Source: Lysinibacillus sp. BPa_S21 (GTDB taxonomy: Bacteria > Bacillota > Bacilli > Bacillales_A > Planococcaceae). From it: a stretch of 64,000 bases of DNA. Shown here one piece after another: positions 53,317 through 61,759 of this stretch. The DNA lies in contig NZ_JALIRS010000001.1 in the NCBI RefSeq assembly GCF_023337795.1, positions 372,001 to 436,000 on the forward strand, in the 5' to 3' direction. Position 1 is the stretch's first letter; each line of letters starts with the position of its first letter. Position numbers and translations under genes: made by a program. The notes below the pieces were generated by a model, which did no database searches, was not told the DNA's origin, and worked only from the letters and a program-made list of their open reading frames with translations.

Positions 53317-54111
53317 ATGTACACAATTGGGCAAGTAGCTAATTTTTTAGGTGTATCTAGAGATACCTTAAAATTTTATGAGGAAAAGGAATTAGTAAAG
53401 CCAAAGCAAAATATTGAGAATGGGTATAGAAAATATAATCATTTTGATATCTATGATATTACAACAGTAAATTTCTACAGAGAAATTGATATTGAAATTA
53501 AAAAAATCCAGGAATTAAGAAAGAGTAAGAGTATTGATGGCATTCAATCATTATTAGAAGAAAAAGAACAAGAGGTTTTACTGGAAATCGAATATAAAAA
53601 AATGCTATTGAAAAAGATTCAAATAGTAAAAGAAGATTGTAAGCAAATCAAACAATTCTTAGGAAAATTCATAGTGAAGGAAATGAAACCTTTAGCAATA
53701 AAGGGAGAAATAGAACATTTTACAGCATATGATGAATACGACACTTTAAAAAAGAATGCAGACAGCTTAAAAAAAGCAGTTACACTCACATCTTTAAGAA
53801 GAGTCATCAGCTTCAATGAAGAAGGTATTATAGGGGATAAGTTTATTATTGTAAGAAAAGTGGAGGATTTTGATGGAGCAATAGAAGGTGAAATTCTATC
53901 ACATCCAAAATGTCTTTATACAATTATTGAAGATGGAAGATGGTCAACTGGTGGAGAGAATATTGATCAACGTGTGGAAGCGAATTTAAGAAAATTTGCA
54001 ATAGAAAAAGGGTATGCACTACTGGGAAAAGTTTATATAAATCTATTACTGACCACTTATGAAGATGGTCTTGAACGTGTATTTTTAGAGACTTATGCAC
54101 CTATCGAGTGA
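53317..54111 (+). CDS. MerR family regulator with GyrI-like effector domain (BmrR-like)
   Basis: 264 residues. TIGQVANFLGVSRDTLKFYEE and the wing KPKQNIENGYRKYNHFDI form the MerR domain. A coiled coil links to a C-terminal domain of about 150 residues (FDGAIEGEILSHPKCLYTII; GGENIDQRVEANLRKF; ALLGKVYINLL). That domain has the layout of the GyrI/BmrR drug-binding fold, including a late Glu (LERVFLETYAPIE). Probably senses cationic drugs. GGAGAG precedes the ATG. Confidence 0.87.
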   Translation: MYTIGQVANFLGVSRDTLKFYEEKELVKPKQNIENGYRKYNHFDIYDITTVNFYREIDIEIKKIQELRKSKSIDGIQSLLEEKEQEVLLEIEYKKMLLKKIQIVKEDCKQIKQFLGKFIVKEMKPLAIKGEIEHFTAYDEYDTLKKNADSLKKAVTLTSLRRVISFNEEGIIGDKFIIVRKVEDFDGAIEGEILSHPKCLYTIIEDGRWSTGGENIDQRVEANLRKFAIEKGYALLGKVYINLLLTTYEDGLERVFLETYAPIE

Positions 54112-54160
54112 ATATTATTGTTGCTACCTAAGCATACGTTATTCAACATGATTTAATGAA

Positions 54161-54198
54161 GGAAGAGCCAATTATTAAATAGCTCTTCCTTTTTTTTG
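54161..54198 (+). terminator. strong intrinsic terminator
   Basis: GGAAGAGC and GCTCTTCC form an 8-bp stem, with eight T following. Confidence 0.88.
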
Positions 54199-54224
54199 AA
54201 TTTAATGCTTGAAAACTTAATAGT

Positions 54225-54254
54225 CATAGTGTACTATTTAGCTAGTACACTATG
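54225..54254. promoter_or_regulatory. 12-bp inverted repeat, probable operator
   Basis: CATAGTGTACTA and TAGTACACTATG are perfect inverted copies separated by TTTAGC. The AGTGTA...TACACT pattern is reminiscent of sites bound by GntR-type (YtrA-like) repressors, but no such gene is in the window. Confidence 0.6.
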
Positions 54255-54305
54255 GCGTCATGTAGAAACCATTTGATATGTTATGAATAAGGATGCTGAC
54301 AATGG

Positions 54306-54464
54306 ATGAATATGTATTTTAAGTATGATGAGCATACAACTAATTGTTCAACTGCGAAGTTTACTATTGGTGGTAAGCATTTTAATTCAACAATTGAATA
54401 TCGATTTAAGGTAGGGAGTGGTTCTGTAAACATTAAAAAGGAACCAATAGCTTTAGCAATATAA
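54306..54464 (+). CDS. hypothetical 52-residue protein
   Basis: An open frame from ATG 54306 reading MNMYFKYDEHTTNCS and KFTIGGKHFNSTIEYRF to 54464. No ribosome binding site, but the second half looks like a beta-rich protein domain, perhaps a remnant of a longer exported protein. It sits between the inverted repeat and the broken lipoprotein gene. Confidence 0.35.
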   Translation: MNMYFKYDEHTTNCSTAKFTIGGKHFNSTIEYRFKVGSGSVNIKKEPIALAI

Positions 54465-54494
54465 AAAAAACGGCTAGTTGAAAAGGAGACTACA

Positions 54495-55108
54495 ATGAAA
54501 AGATTTACTTTTTATGTATTAATGGCATTCACGATTGTATTGATGTGTGCTTGTTCAAACGATACATGTCTAATGAAGCAAGCGATGAAGCAAGCAATAA
54601 AGAAAGTAAGGGAAATGCCGTAAGCAATGTATCTGCTAAAATTCCAGATGATCTATTCGTTTCTACTAAAAAGAACGAAACTATTACTGAAGATGAAATG
54701 AAAGCAAGTATAAAAAAGTATATGGATTATAGTCATGTCATCGATAAAGAAATGGAGACAATTGTTTATGAATATGAGGATGCTACTGAATCGGATCGGG
54801 AAACATTAAATAAATTAATAGATGAAGGGAAAAAGAATGATACGAATTTTAATGATTTTATAAGTAATAATAGTATCCCAGATGATTATAAAGAACCTTC
54901 AAAGACAATTTATGAATTTGTTTCATCAATTCGGGCAACTTTAACACAATTTGATGAGGAAATTGTTGGAGCAGTTGAAAATGGTAGTTTGACAGAAATA
55001 ACAGATTTTGCTTCAGAGCATTTTTCTAAAGCGAACGGCAGGCAGCAACTAAAAATCGAAAAATTTTTGGACGAGAAAAAAATTAAAACTACATATTTCG
55101 ATGAATAG
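54495..55108 (+). pseudogene. lipoprotein gene with a frameshift after the lipobox
   Basis: From ATG 54495 (AAAAGGAG upstream) the frame reads MKRFTFYVLMAFTIVLMCAC, then SNDT: a signal peptide with lipobox LMCAC. It continues out of register and stops at 54621-54623. The frame two bases over reads SNEASDEASNKESKGNAVSN and goes on to 55108, a typical acidic low-complexity linker and helical mature domain (MKASIKKYMDYSHVIDKEME; FDEEIVGAVENGSLTEI). One base lost or two gained near 54565-54570 separates the parts. The mature domain is of unknown function (NDxF-rich DUF-like). Confidence 0.8.
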
Positions 55109-55123
55109 AAAGAATATATTTTT

Positions 55124-55154
55124 TACCCTTCAATGTCTTTGAAGGGTATTTTTT
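55124..55154 (+). terminator. intrinsic terminator
   Basis: TACCCTTCAA and TTGAAGGGTA form a 10-bp stem followed by seven T. Confidence 0.88.
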
Positions 55155-55259
55155 TCGTGGGATTTTGAGATGGTAAAAGTATTGACCTGTGAGCAACCCC
55201 CAGGTTTAAGCTAAAGATATTGTTAAATATATTTACGAGTTTGAAGCGGGGGCATATGT

Positions 55260-56093
55260 ATGAATAACGAAAAGAAACTAAAAAAACCAGTAGCAAGTTT
55301 TATAGTACTAACCAATATCATTTTTTTACCGCTTTTTTGTCTTGTAGGACTCATCAGCATGGTGGGTCTTCCTAAATGGATTTTTGATGTCATGCTCTGT
55401 GTATCAGCTTGGTCCTCAACATTTGCTTTTGCGATATTATTTAAAAAAATCTATCCTAGGCAAAGTTTTATACAATTTGTAAAAGATCAATTCAAGAATA
55501 AACTTAAGTTTTCTGTCATTTTTATGGCAATGATGATTCAAGCTTTCATATTTTTGATGATTTTGTTTATTGTATCTAATACTAGTGAAGTAGACTCAAT
55601 TTTAACTGTTTCTTCATGGGGAATGCTAATTTATTACTTTTTTAATCATCTCCTTTCTGGGCCTCTAGGAGAAGAAATAGGGTGGAGAGGTTTCGCTCAA
55701 ATGGAGCTCCAAAAGAAGCATTCGCCATTAAAAGCTTCAATCATTATAGGGTTTTGGTGGGGGATGTGGCATCTACCTATATGGTTTACTACAGGGCTTG
55801 TGGGCATTGATTTAATCAAATATATTCTACTCTTTATGATTGCAATCATGTCAACTAAGATCGTCATGACAGCATTTCATAATTTAAATCAAAATTTAAT
55901 CGTCCCAATCATCATCCACCAATTCTTTAATTTTTTTCTGGGCTTAATAAATGGAAAATTAATTGATTTACTCATGTATAATGCCATTTTTTATTTTGTT
56001 TTAGCGGTTTTAGTCATCATGATCAATCCAAAGAATGTACTTTATAGAAAGAAAGAGACAAATGTAATTCATAGAAAGCATTCAATGATTTAG
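55260..56093 (+). CDS. CPBP family intramembrane metalloprotease
   Basis: 277 residues, about eight membrane helices. The CPBP/CAAX (Abi) motifs are present: GPLGEEIGWRGFAQMEL (EExxxR, motif 1), GFWWGMWHLPIW (motif 2 with His), and VPIIIHQFFNFF (motif 3 with His). These proteases are linked to bacteriocin self-immunity or prenyl-protein processing. AGCGGGGG precedes the ATG. Monocistronic; terminator at 56140. Confidence 0.9.
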   Translation: MNNEKKLKKPVASFIVLTNIIFLPLFCLVGLISMVGLPKWIFDVMLCVSAWSSTFAFAILFKKIYPRQSFIQFVKDQFKNKLKFSVIFMAMMIQAFIFLMILFIVSNTSEVDSILTVSSWGMLIYYFFNHLLSGPLGEEIGWRGFAQMELQKKHSPLKASIIIGFWWGMWHLPIWFTTGLVGIDLIKYILLFMIAIMSTKIVMTAFHNLNQNLIVPIIIHQFFNFFLGLINGKLIDLLMYNAIFYFVLAVLVIMINPKNVLYRKKETNVIHRKHSMI

Positions 56094-56139
56094 TAATACA
56101 GCTATATACCTCAACTATCGGGAGATTTTCTTTACAAAA

Positions 56140-56175
56140 AATAAACGTATTCAAAATTTGAATACGTTTATTTTT
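56140..56175. terminator. bidirectional terminator
   Basis: AATAAACGTATTCAAA and TTTGAATACGTTTATT form a nearly perfect 16-bp stem with A- and T-runs. Confidence 0.88.
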
Positions 56176-56195
56176 GAGTAGCGAAGTTCAAATCT

Positions 56196-56519
56196 TTAAT
56201 TTAATAATTCTGCTTCCATTCCAAAAAGAAATGCACAAACAAATAGACCTAATACTAAACCGACCATTGTTACTACAAAATATATTCCTTTCATCCGAAA
56301 ACCTGCTTTATTAAAATCTCGAAACAAGTTATTAAAAAAATAAAAACAAGGTGAAAGGAATAATATAATAAGGAGCGTTTTCAATGAAAATGTCAGATGA
56401 GCCTTTACCCCGGATTCAATCGATAACAAAGTTACAATACTTAATATCATCCCAAAACTATAATATTTCGCTAAACGAGCAAGTGAAAATGAATGGCTCG
56501 TTACACTATGTTCTTGCAA
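56196..56519 (-). CDS. small four-helix membrane protein, 107 aa
   Basis: Four hydrophobic segments can be seen: YYSFGMILSIVTLLSI, LKTLLIILFLSPCFYF, GIYFVVTMVGLVLGLF and a short one at the end. Charged loops separate them (NNLFRDFNKAGFRMKG). It starts MQEHSVTSHSFSLARLAK after an AGGTGCG site. No family recognised. Convergent with the CPBP gene, sharing its terminator. Confidence 0.65.
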   Translation of the reverse strand: MQEHSVTSHSFSLARLAKYYSFGMILSIVTLLSIESGVKAHLTFSLKTLLIILFLSPCFYFFNNLFRDFNKAGFRMKGIYFVVTMVGLVLGLFVCAFLFGMEAELLN

Positions 56520-56702
56520 TACATCGCACCTTCTTTTTTTCTTAACAAAACAATCTGATATTATCTTTGATTATAGACCATTCATAGACCTTTCTACACT
56601 ATAATCTTTCTAAATGAGATCGTAAAAATTAAAGAAATACTGCTATTAACATATAGGTGCAAGTAGCAAACACAAATTTTCAGGAATGCGGAGGAGAAAG
56701 AG

Positions 56703-57218
56703 ATGAAGAGAGAAAATTTAGTTGTCGTTCCCTTATCAGATTTTGAGCCAGAGATTGGTCGATGGATAGGGTGTTTGGAAGATGTTCGGCGTACGCTTAT
56801 AAAAAAAGTATCAGACATAAGTCAGGAACAGCTTGATGCCAAATTAAACGGTCACTCAATCGGATCGTTATTATATCATATTGCCTTAATTGAGGCAGAC
56901 TGGCTCTATGAAGAGGTTCTTGGCGGTAAATGGAATTCACAGATTCGTTCCTTATTTCCTCAAGAGGACCGTAACATGGATGGCACCTTGAGCCACATAA
57001 AGGATCAAACTTTAGACGAACATCTATATCGTCTACAATGTGTACGTGATGAACTGCTTTTCCATTTTCGTACTATGGACGTAGAGGATTGGCGTGAATC
57101 TAGAAAACTTCCCCATTACGATGTCACACCTGAGTGGGTTATTTATCATCTCCTCGAACACGAGGCCTATCATAGGGGACAGATTTTTCAGATGCTTGCC
57201 GTATTAAAAAATAAATAA
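56703..57218 (+). CDS. DinB family protein
   Basis: 171 residues of four-helix bundle. Metal-binding histidines of the DinB/YfiT fold are in place: GHSIGSLLYHIALIEADWLY (first His pair), and YHLLEHEAYHRGQIFQML (HxxxHRGQ) at the end. The family includes thiol-dependent metalloenzymes (bacillithiol transferases) and damage-induced proteins. No LexA box was seen upstream. GGAGGAGAAAG precedes the ATG. Confidence 0.88.
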   Translation: MKRENLVVVPLSDFEPEIGRWIGCLEDVRRTLIKKVSDISQEQLDAKLNGHSIGSLLYHIALIEADWLYEEVLGGKWNSQIRSLFPQEDRNMDGTLSHIKDQTLDEHLYRLQCVRDELLFHFRTMDVEDWRESRKLPHYDVTPEWVIYHLLEHEAYHRGQIFQMLAVLKNK

Positions 57219-57231
57219 AAACCTCAAATTA

Positions 57232-57530
57232 GAAGAAGTTAAGTATGTTCCTGAGAGAATTATCTTGGCAACAGGTGAACTTTACTCCGATATTGAAACA
57301 TTACTGAACATTCAATGAAATAGAAAAAGTTGGCAGTTTAATAGTACTTAACTTTGTATGTCCAAATCAATTTGCAGAGCAGCTCGCTTGCCATTTAAAT
57401 GAAAGTGGTAGCATTGAAGTGGATCAGATGGGACGTACCTCAGAAAAAATGTTTATCAATAGGGTGAGGCTGTCAAAGGGCCAGATTTAATTAATAGCCA
57501 TTGCTGCTAAAAGATTCAAAGTGCTTACTT
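57232..57530 (+). pseudogene. remnant of a thioredoxin-reductase-like flavoprotein gene
   Basis: Fragments match the proteins at 15381 and 16752. VKYVPERIILATGELYSDIE corresponds to the middle segment VERIILATG-type. After a stop and large deletion come FVCPNQFAEQLACHLNESGS and DQMGRTSEK, the C-terminal FAD motif. The CxxC region and most of the domain are gone, and the frame is broken at several points. It directly precedes an intact thioredoxin gene, mirroring the order at 15381-16724. A decayed duplicate. Confidence 0.82.
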
Positions 57531-57643
57531 ATAGACATTATAGGTCTTTAATGTGAAACAAAAGGGAAAGAGTAGGGTCTAATAATAATTAATGGCATAT
57601 TATAACTTCAAGATTTTTATTTTCAAAAGGGAGGAAAAGAATG

Positions 57644-57958
57644 ATGTCAATTGTACAGGTAACAACAAAGGAAGAATTACGAGAGCACTTAAAAACTAAA
57701 AAGATTGTGTTAATAAATTTTTGGGCAGAGTGGTGTGGCCCATGTAAAATGTTCAAAGGGGTGCTTAAAGAACTTAATGAAGAATTCAGTGGTAAGGTGA
57801 AAATTATAAGGGTGAATGTTGAAAAAAGCCCAGATATTGCAGCGGAATATAAGGTAATGGGCATTCCTCATTCTCGATTGATTATTCATAATAAACTACG
57901 AGAACCAATTATTGGATATGTGCCATATGAAGAACTGAAGCATATGATTGGGATTTGA
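57644..57958 (+). CDS. thioredoxin, CGPC active site
   Basis: 104 residues from ATG 57644 (GGGAGGAAAAG upstream). INFWAEWCGPCKMFKGVL contains the active site and MGIPHSRLIIHNKL the cis-proline. About three quarters of residues equal those of the thioredoxin at 16410, and long DNA stretches are identical. Here the site has the standard Gly-Pro pair, not Ser-Pro. It has lost its flavoprotein partner gene (remnant upstream), so any reductase must come from elsewhere. Confidence 0.9.
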   Translation: MSIVQVTTKEELREHLKTKKIVLINFWAEWCGPCKMFKGVLKELNEEFSGKVKIIRVNVEKSPDIAAEYKVMGIPHSRLIIHNKLREPIIGYVPYEELKHMIGI

Positions 57959-58185
57959 TGTCTAGATCAGTAGAATATCCAAATTTCAAGATTGCCGCCA
58001 TTCATAACGTTGGATAATAGAAAGCGCTGTTACAATAGAGAGATTCGATAACGATATCTTGAAGCTGTTTAAATATATACCAGTTCATGTTATAATGAAT
58101 AACTTAAGGGTATTAAGACGTTCCTTATAACTGAACGGATGCCAAAAAGCCTCCGCATAGAGATAAAATATAGAGGTGTAAGAGA

Positions 58186-58395
58186 TTGAATAAAAAATGG
58201 ACGATTGATAAAATTAAAGAATTTGTTGAGACTAATTCGGAAAGTAAGTTACTAACGACGGAATATCATGGTTTTTCTCAAAAGTTATTATTGAAATGTG
58301 CATGTGGTAATAAATTTGAAAAAACATTTACAAAGTTTAAAAATAAACACCAACGTAAATGCGACGTCTGTCAACCCCCAAAAGAATCACGCTAA
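58186..58395 (+). CDS. small zinc-ribbon protein, 69 aa
   Basis: The TTG start at 58186 follows GAGGTG. The N-terminal half is helical (KWTIDKIKEFVETNSESK). The rest is a treble-clef-like zinc ribbon: LKCACGNKFEKTFTKFKNK followed by KCDVCQP (C-x-C...C-x2-C). This module occurs beside HNH and homing endonucleases and in other DNA-binding proteins, where it reads AT-rich DNA or tethers the enzyme. Stand-alone here; function unknown. A SET-domain gene follows 97 bases later. Confidence 0.68.
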   Translation: MNKKWTIDKIKEFVETNSESKLLTTEYHGFSQKLLLKCACGNKFEKTFTKFKNKHQRKCDVCQPPKESR

Positions 58396-58492
58396 TCAAT
58401 GATAAACAATGTATTTAAATGAACTAGCTAATAAAAAAAGTTCAATGTTTACAGCTACAAAGAATATTTTAAAAGTGAGTAGGAGAACAAAC

Positions 58493-58870
58493 ATGATTGA
58501 AGTAAAAACATCTCCAATAAGTGATGGAGAATTCAATAGAGGGATATTTGCTACATGTGATATTAAAAAAGGACAGCTTTTTCACGAAGCACCTGTCATT
58601 TCTTATCCAAACGAACAGCATCAATACATCGAACAAACCCTACTCGGTGATTACGCTTTTGAGTATGGGATAGGTCGATCTGCAATCCTTCTTGGTTATG
58701 GAATGTTGTTTAACCATTCTTATGAACCAAATGCAATTTATGAAATTAATTTTAAAAATCAAACATTTGACTTCTTTGCTTACACAGATATTAAAGCTGG
58801 AGATGAAATTCTAATCAATTATAATGGCGACGTTGACGATAAAGAGCTACTATGGTTTGATCAGGAATAA
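58493..58870 (+). CDS. SET domain protein, putative lysine methyltransferase
   Basis: 125 residues from ATG 58493, preceded by GTAGGAG. GRGxF-like EFNRGIFATCDIKKGQLF is followed by the SET core LLGYGMLFNHSYEPNAIYEI (NHSxxPN). The C-terminal GDEILINYNGDVDD holds the G-x-E-I-x-x-x-Y motif. The minimal SET fold (about 120 residues) transfers a methyl group from AdoMet to lysine. Target unknown. Bacterial SET proteins are uncommon but known in Bacillales. A longer in-frame start at 58409 lacks a site. Confidence 0.85.
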   Translation: MIEVKTSPISDGEFNRGIFATCDIKKGQLFHEAPVISYPNEQHQYIEQTLLGDYAFEYGIGRSAILLGYGMLFNHSYEPNAIYEINFKNQTFDFFAYTDIKAGDEILINYNGDVDDKELLWFDQE

Positions 58871-58889
58871 AAAGTATTTAATAGAAAAT

Positions 58890-58924
58890 AAGGCGTTGAT
58901 CCAAGAAGGGTTGACGCTTTTTTT
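58890..58924 (+). terminator. intrinsic terminator
   Basis: AAGGCGTTGATCC and GGGTTGACGCTTT pair with several G-T pairs and are followed by a T-run. Confidence 0.78.
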
Positions 58925-59082
58925 GTTGAAGTTATTGGGGTACAGGATTTAAAACTAAATTTGATAATTGAAGCGGGCTCTTTTTATTAGAATTTTTTCG
59001 GGAATAAGAGGTGTCCAGCAAGTACTTTGGCCGAATGAAAAGGATTTAATTTATATAATTATCTACACCTGGTCCCAATTAT

Positions 59083-59121
59083 AAACCAGTTGCCGACCCT
59101 TAATCGGTAATTGGTTTTTTT
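59083..59121. terminator. intrinsic terminator
   Basis: AACCAGTTGCCGA and TCGGTAATTGGTT form a stem with one mismatch; seven T follow. It lies between the SET gene and the minus-strand hypothetical gene. Confidence 0.75.
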
Positions 59122-59149
59122 GTGCCTAACAAGGAAGTACTTTCTTATG

Positions 59150-59401
59150 TTATAAAAAGTTAGACTCCTTTAAATTATCAACGTCAATTTTTTTAGTTTT
59201 CTTAGTCTTTCCATCTTTTTTAAAGTAGATCTTAACTGCTGGTGAACCTATGATAATATCATTTCCATATTCATTAATTATTACTTCTTTATCTCCAGAA
59301 GTGTACTTCTTTTCAATTAAGAGATTTTCTTCAAAATAGCCCCAGTAAATTAAGTATGATAATAAGACCAAGAAACCGAAAGTTAATACTTTGAGTGTCA
59401 T
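59150..59401 (-). CDS. hypothetical membrane-anchored protein, 83 aa
   Basis: An N-terminal helix (LKVLTFGFLVLLSYLIYWGYF) anchors a small extracytoplasmic domain rich in lysine (KKYTSGDKEVIINEY; VKIYFKKDGKTKKTKK). The start lies about 25 bases after a weak GGAGG-like site (complement at 59447-59452). No family recognised. Monocistronic. Confidence 0.6.
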   Translation of the reverse strand: MTLKVLTFGFLVLLSYLIYWGYFEENLLIEKKYTSGDKEVIINEYGNDIIIGSPAVKIYFKKDGKTKKTKKIDVDNLKESNFL

Positions 59402-59764
59402 CTTTTTTGTCTCTAATATCTTGAATCGATTTAACTTGATTTTTTAAAACCTCCTCATTTATATCTGATTTTAATAGTATCAAAATTATTGATATAGCTT
59501 ACAAATTACAAGAATTACGAAGATAGAAGTAATGGTTAACCAAGTGTGAGGGTGTAAAACAACTTTCCCCGACTTGTATGAAACGTTTTCAAATTACCTT
59601 TAATACTTCTAGGGAACAGTCCAGTCACTAGATCAAAGATAGCATACAATAACAGGGTGTGAAAATTAGTATGATTTAATAATGATTGAGCGTTTTGCTT
59701 AGGACAGTTTTAAAAAAATAAATTAATGATTTGATCCGGGTGAGTTTGAAGGGAGGCAGAATCA
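59402..59764. other. intergenic stretch, no gene seen
   Basis: AT-rich promoter region; no open frame with start signals. Confidence 0.45.
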
Positions 59765-59926
59765 ATGAAGTACAAAATTAATGGTATATTCAATAAAAGG
59801 AAGCGTCAGATTAAAAATCATACGGATGAAGAAATAAAAGGAGGACGGGGAGCCTGTGTTTCAGAAAATAACTATAAGGAAAATAGCATAATGGATTATT
59901 GCGAAATGTACAGGAGAAGCTATTAG
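59765..59926 (+). CDS. small basic hypothetical protein, 53 aa
   Basis: The ATG at 59765 follows GGGAGGCAG. The product is MKYKINGIFNKRKRQIKN, HTDEEIKGG, then a tail MDYCEMYRRSY. Charged and soluble, no family known. The ribosome binding site is convincing but the composition is only weakly protein-like. Confidence 0.4.
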   Translation: MKYKINGIFNKRKRQIKNHTDEEIKGGRGACVSENNYKENSIMDYCEMYRRSY

Positions 59927-60035
59927 TCATGGAATAAGTAGCGTAATTAAGCGTTTTGGAATGCTTCCGACGTCGGTTTCCTGGTTCAGATGCCCCTACA
60001 AACAAACGAAATCAGAAACGAAACAAGATGTAAAA

Positions 60036-60064
60036 TCAAAAAACTACATCCATTTGGATGCAGT
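60036..60064 (-). terminator. intrinsic terminator of the 35-residue membrane protein gene
   Basis: On the minus strand ACTGCATCCA and TGGATGTAGT form a 10-bp stem, followed by TTTTTTG. It begins just after the stop codon of the tiny gene. Confidence 0.82.
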
Positions 60065-60065
60065 C

Positions 60066-60173
60066 TTATTTTCTTCTAAGCAGTGTATCCCCAAGAGGGA
60101 TTCCAAACACAACAACCAAAACCGTTAGAATTACCAGGGCTCTAAAAATAAAAAACGCAGCTTGATCGAACAT
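60066..60173 (-). CDS. 35-residue membrane protein
   Basis: A compact gene with all signals: AAGGAGAG lies six bases before the ATG at 60173, the frame is open for 35 codons, and a terminator follows at once. The product is MFDQAAFFIFRALVILTVLV, then VVFGIPLGDTLLRRK: one long hydrophobic helix with an internal Arg and a basic C-terminus. The size and layout are like small accessory subunits such as KdpF or the bd-oxidase subunits, but it stands alone. Function unknown. Confidence 0.7.
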   Translation of the reverse strand: MFDQAAFFIFRALVILTVLVVVFGIPLGDTLLRRK

Positions 60174-60647
60174 TGTATCTCTCCTTCTTTTCTTAATAAT
60201 TCCTACCTTATATTCAGCAATTCTCCAACTCCTATTGAAAAGTTAAACTAAGGTACAAAATCATTTTGTACTTTTTATAATATAGTTTACTTCATTACAA
60301 CGTATGTATACAGTCTGCACTTTTTTATATTTTGTGATTAATAACAATAAGGCGCGATTGTTTAATAAGCTTTGCTGTTGTTTTTAAACAGGGGGTTTAG
60401 TTGAATAAAAATAATCAAACTTTTTTTAAAAATCTCATACTAAGTTAAAAAGATAAAGATCAATGATTTTTCAAAATGGAGTTTTTTTATATTAGCGATT
60501 AAAAAAATATATTTTTTAATCAATAATGATTCTAAAGGTACACGATAGATTGAATAAGGCTTGGTAATTACTTTATCATCAATTTCAAATCTTGTTTTTT
60601 TATGGAGTTAAAAAGCAATAACACTGTCATATACTTTTACACAAAAA
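60174..60647. other. AT-rich intergenic stretch
   Basis: No gene seen. It includes the promoter of the 35-residue gene. An 11-bp inverted repeat AGGTACAAAAT with ATTTTGTACTT (60253-60275) may be an operator. Confidence 0.4.
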
Positions 60648-60698
60648 AGTAAACCTGCCTCGGTTTTGCAAGCTGTTAGGTGGTTTACTTTTTTCTCA
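60648..60698 (+). terminator. terminator-like hairpin
   Basis: AAAAGTAAACC-CCT pairs with AGG-GGTTTACTTTT around CGGTTTTGCAAGCTGTT. T-run after. No gene lies immediately upstream on this strand. Confidence 0.7.
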
Positions 60699-60808
60699 TT
60701 GCAAATCGCCTTTGAAGCGATTCAATCATTTCCTGCCAGAAGACTTTTACGTGAAAGAACGGAAAGGGCGTAGCTCAGTGACCGTATTTGGATAGATAGT
60801 ACGTGTCT

Positions 60809-61759
60809 TTATTCACATAATAGAATTTGTCGTAAAAACGATTGCTTTTTAGCAACACATCGATCAGCTATAACAAAACCGGCATCTTCTACCATGTCAT
60901 CAATTGTTTCAATAGTAACGACAACTACCTTATCTGCAATGCGTCGAGCATGTTTTAAAATATTGAATTGATCTTCGGTGGAGGTATGCGTAAATAAATT
61001 ATAGGGTAAATCAATGATAGCGACATCATAATGTTCCTTCACTTCGGAGATTGGACCTAATGTAATGTTGCCTGTCAACCCAAAATAAGTGATGTTCTTT
61101 CTGGAACCATGACAGACATTGTAATTAATATCTCGACCTTCAATATTAATCCCCATGGATAGGGCTTCAATTACGACTGTCCCTATACCACAACAAGGGT
61201 CGATTGCACGAATATTTTGAGGCTGCGGAACCGCGATATTCGCAACCGTACGAGCTACTCTAGTACTAAGTGCCGTGGAATAACTGTGTGGCTTGTGTAA
61301 ATGTTTACGCCAAATGGATACACTCTTCATATGCTTTCCAAAATACCATATGCCATCGATTATAATTAGACCATATACAATTGCAGGATCATTTAGTTCT
61401 GGTTCGCCCTCTATGCACAATCCTACCTCACGTTCTATCAATCGACGCTCTGGCAGATGAATTTTCTTCTCTTCACCAATATCCATACTATTTAAACAAA
61501 CTACTTTAAAAGTGGCTTCATTTTTTATCGCCTTCACCAATGACTTGATGTTCTCTAAACTATTATCTTCATATAGCACTTCCAGTCTATCTTGTATAAA
61601 AGGACTGCGGCTTGGATCAATTTTAATATCGCTTATTATAAAGTTTGATGGGGTATCCAGACTAAAAAATGAACGCATCTCCATTCTACATAGATCATAT
61701 TCGTCAACATGATGGACATAAGTGTATATAAATTTACTGTTATTTTGTTCGTTACTCAA
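60809..61759 (-). CDS. Trm11-like RNA/DNA methyltransferase
   Basis: 316 residues. The N-terminal 150 residues have a ferredoxin-like/THUMP-like layout (FIYTYVHHVDEYDLCRMEMR). The C-terminal UPF0020 domain has LSTRVARTVANIAV, AIDPCCGIGTVVIEALSMG (AdoMet site), GRDINYNVCHGSRKN and the catalytic IDLPYNLFTHTS (D-L-P-Y, as in N2-guanine and N6-adenine methylases). It probably methylates tRNA at a guanine, like archaeal and eukaryotic Trm11. Paralogues are known in Bacillales. Monocistronic. Confidence 0.87.
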   Translation of the reverse strand: MSNEQNNSKFIYTYVHHVDEYDLCRMEMRSFFSLDTPSNFIISDIKIDPSRSPFIQDRLEVLYEDNSLENIKSLVKAIKNEATFKVVCLNSMDIGEEKKIHLPERRLIEREVGLCIEGEPELNDPAIVYGLIIIDGIWYFGKHMKSVSIWRKHLHKPHSYSTALSTRVARTVANIAVPQPQNIRAIDPCCGIGTVVIEALSMGINIEGRDINYNVCHGSRKNITYFGLTGNITLGPISEVKEHYDVAIIDLPYNLFTHTSTEDQFNILKHARRIADKVVVVTIETIDDMVEDAGFVIADRCVAKKQSFLRQILLCE

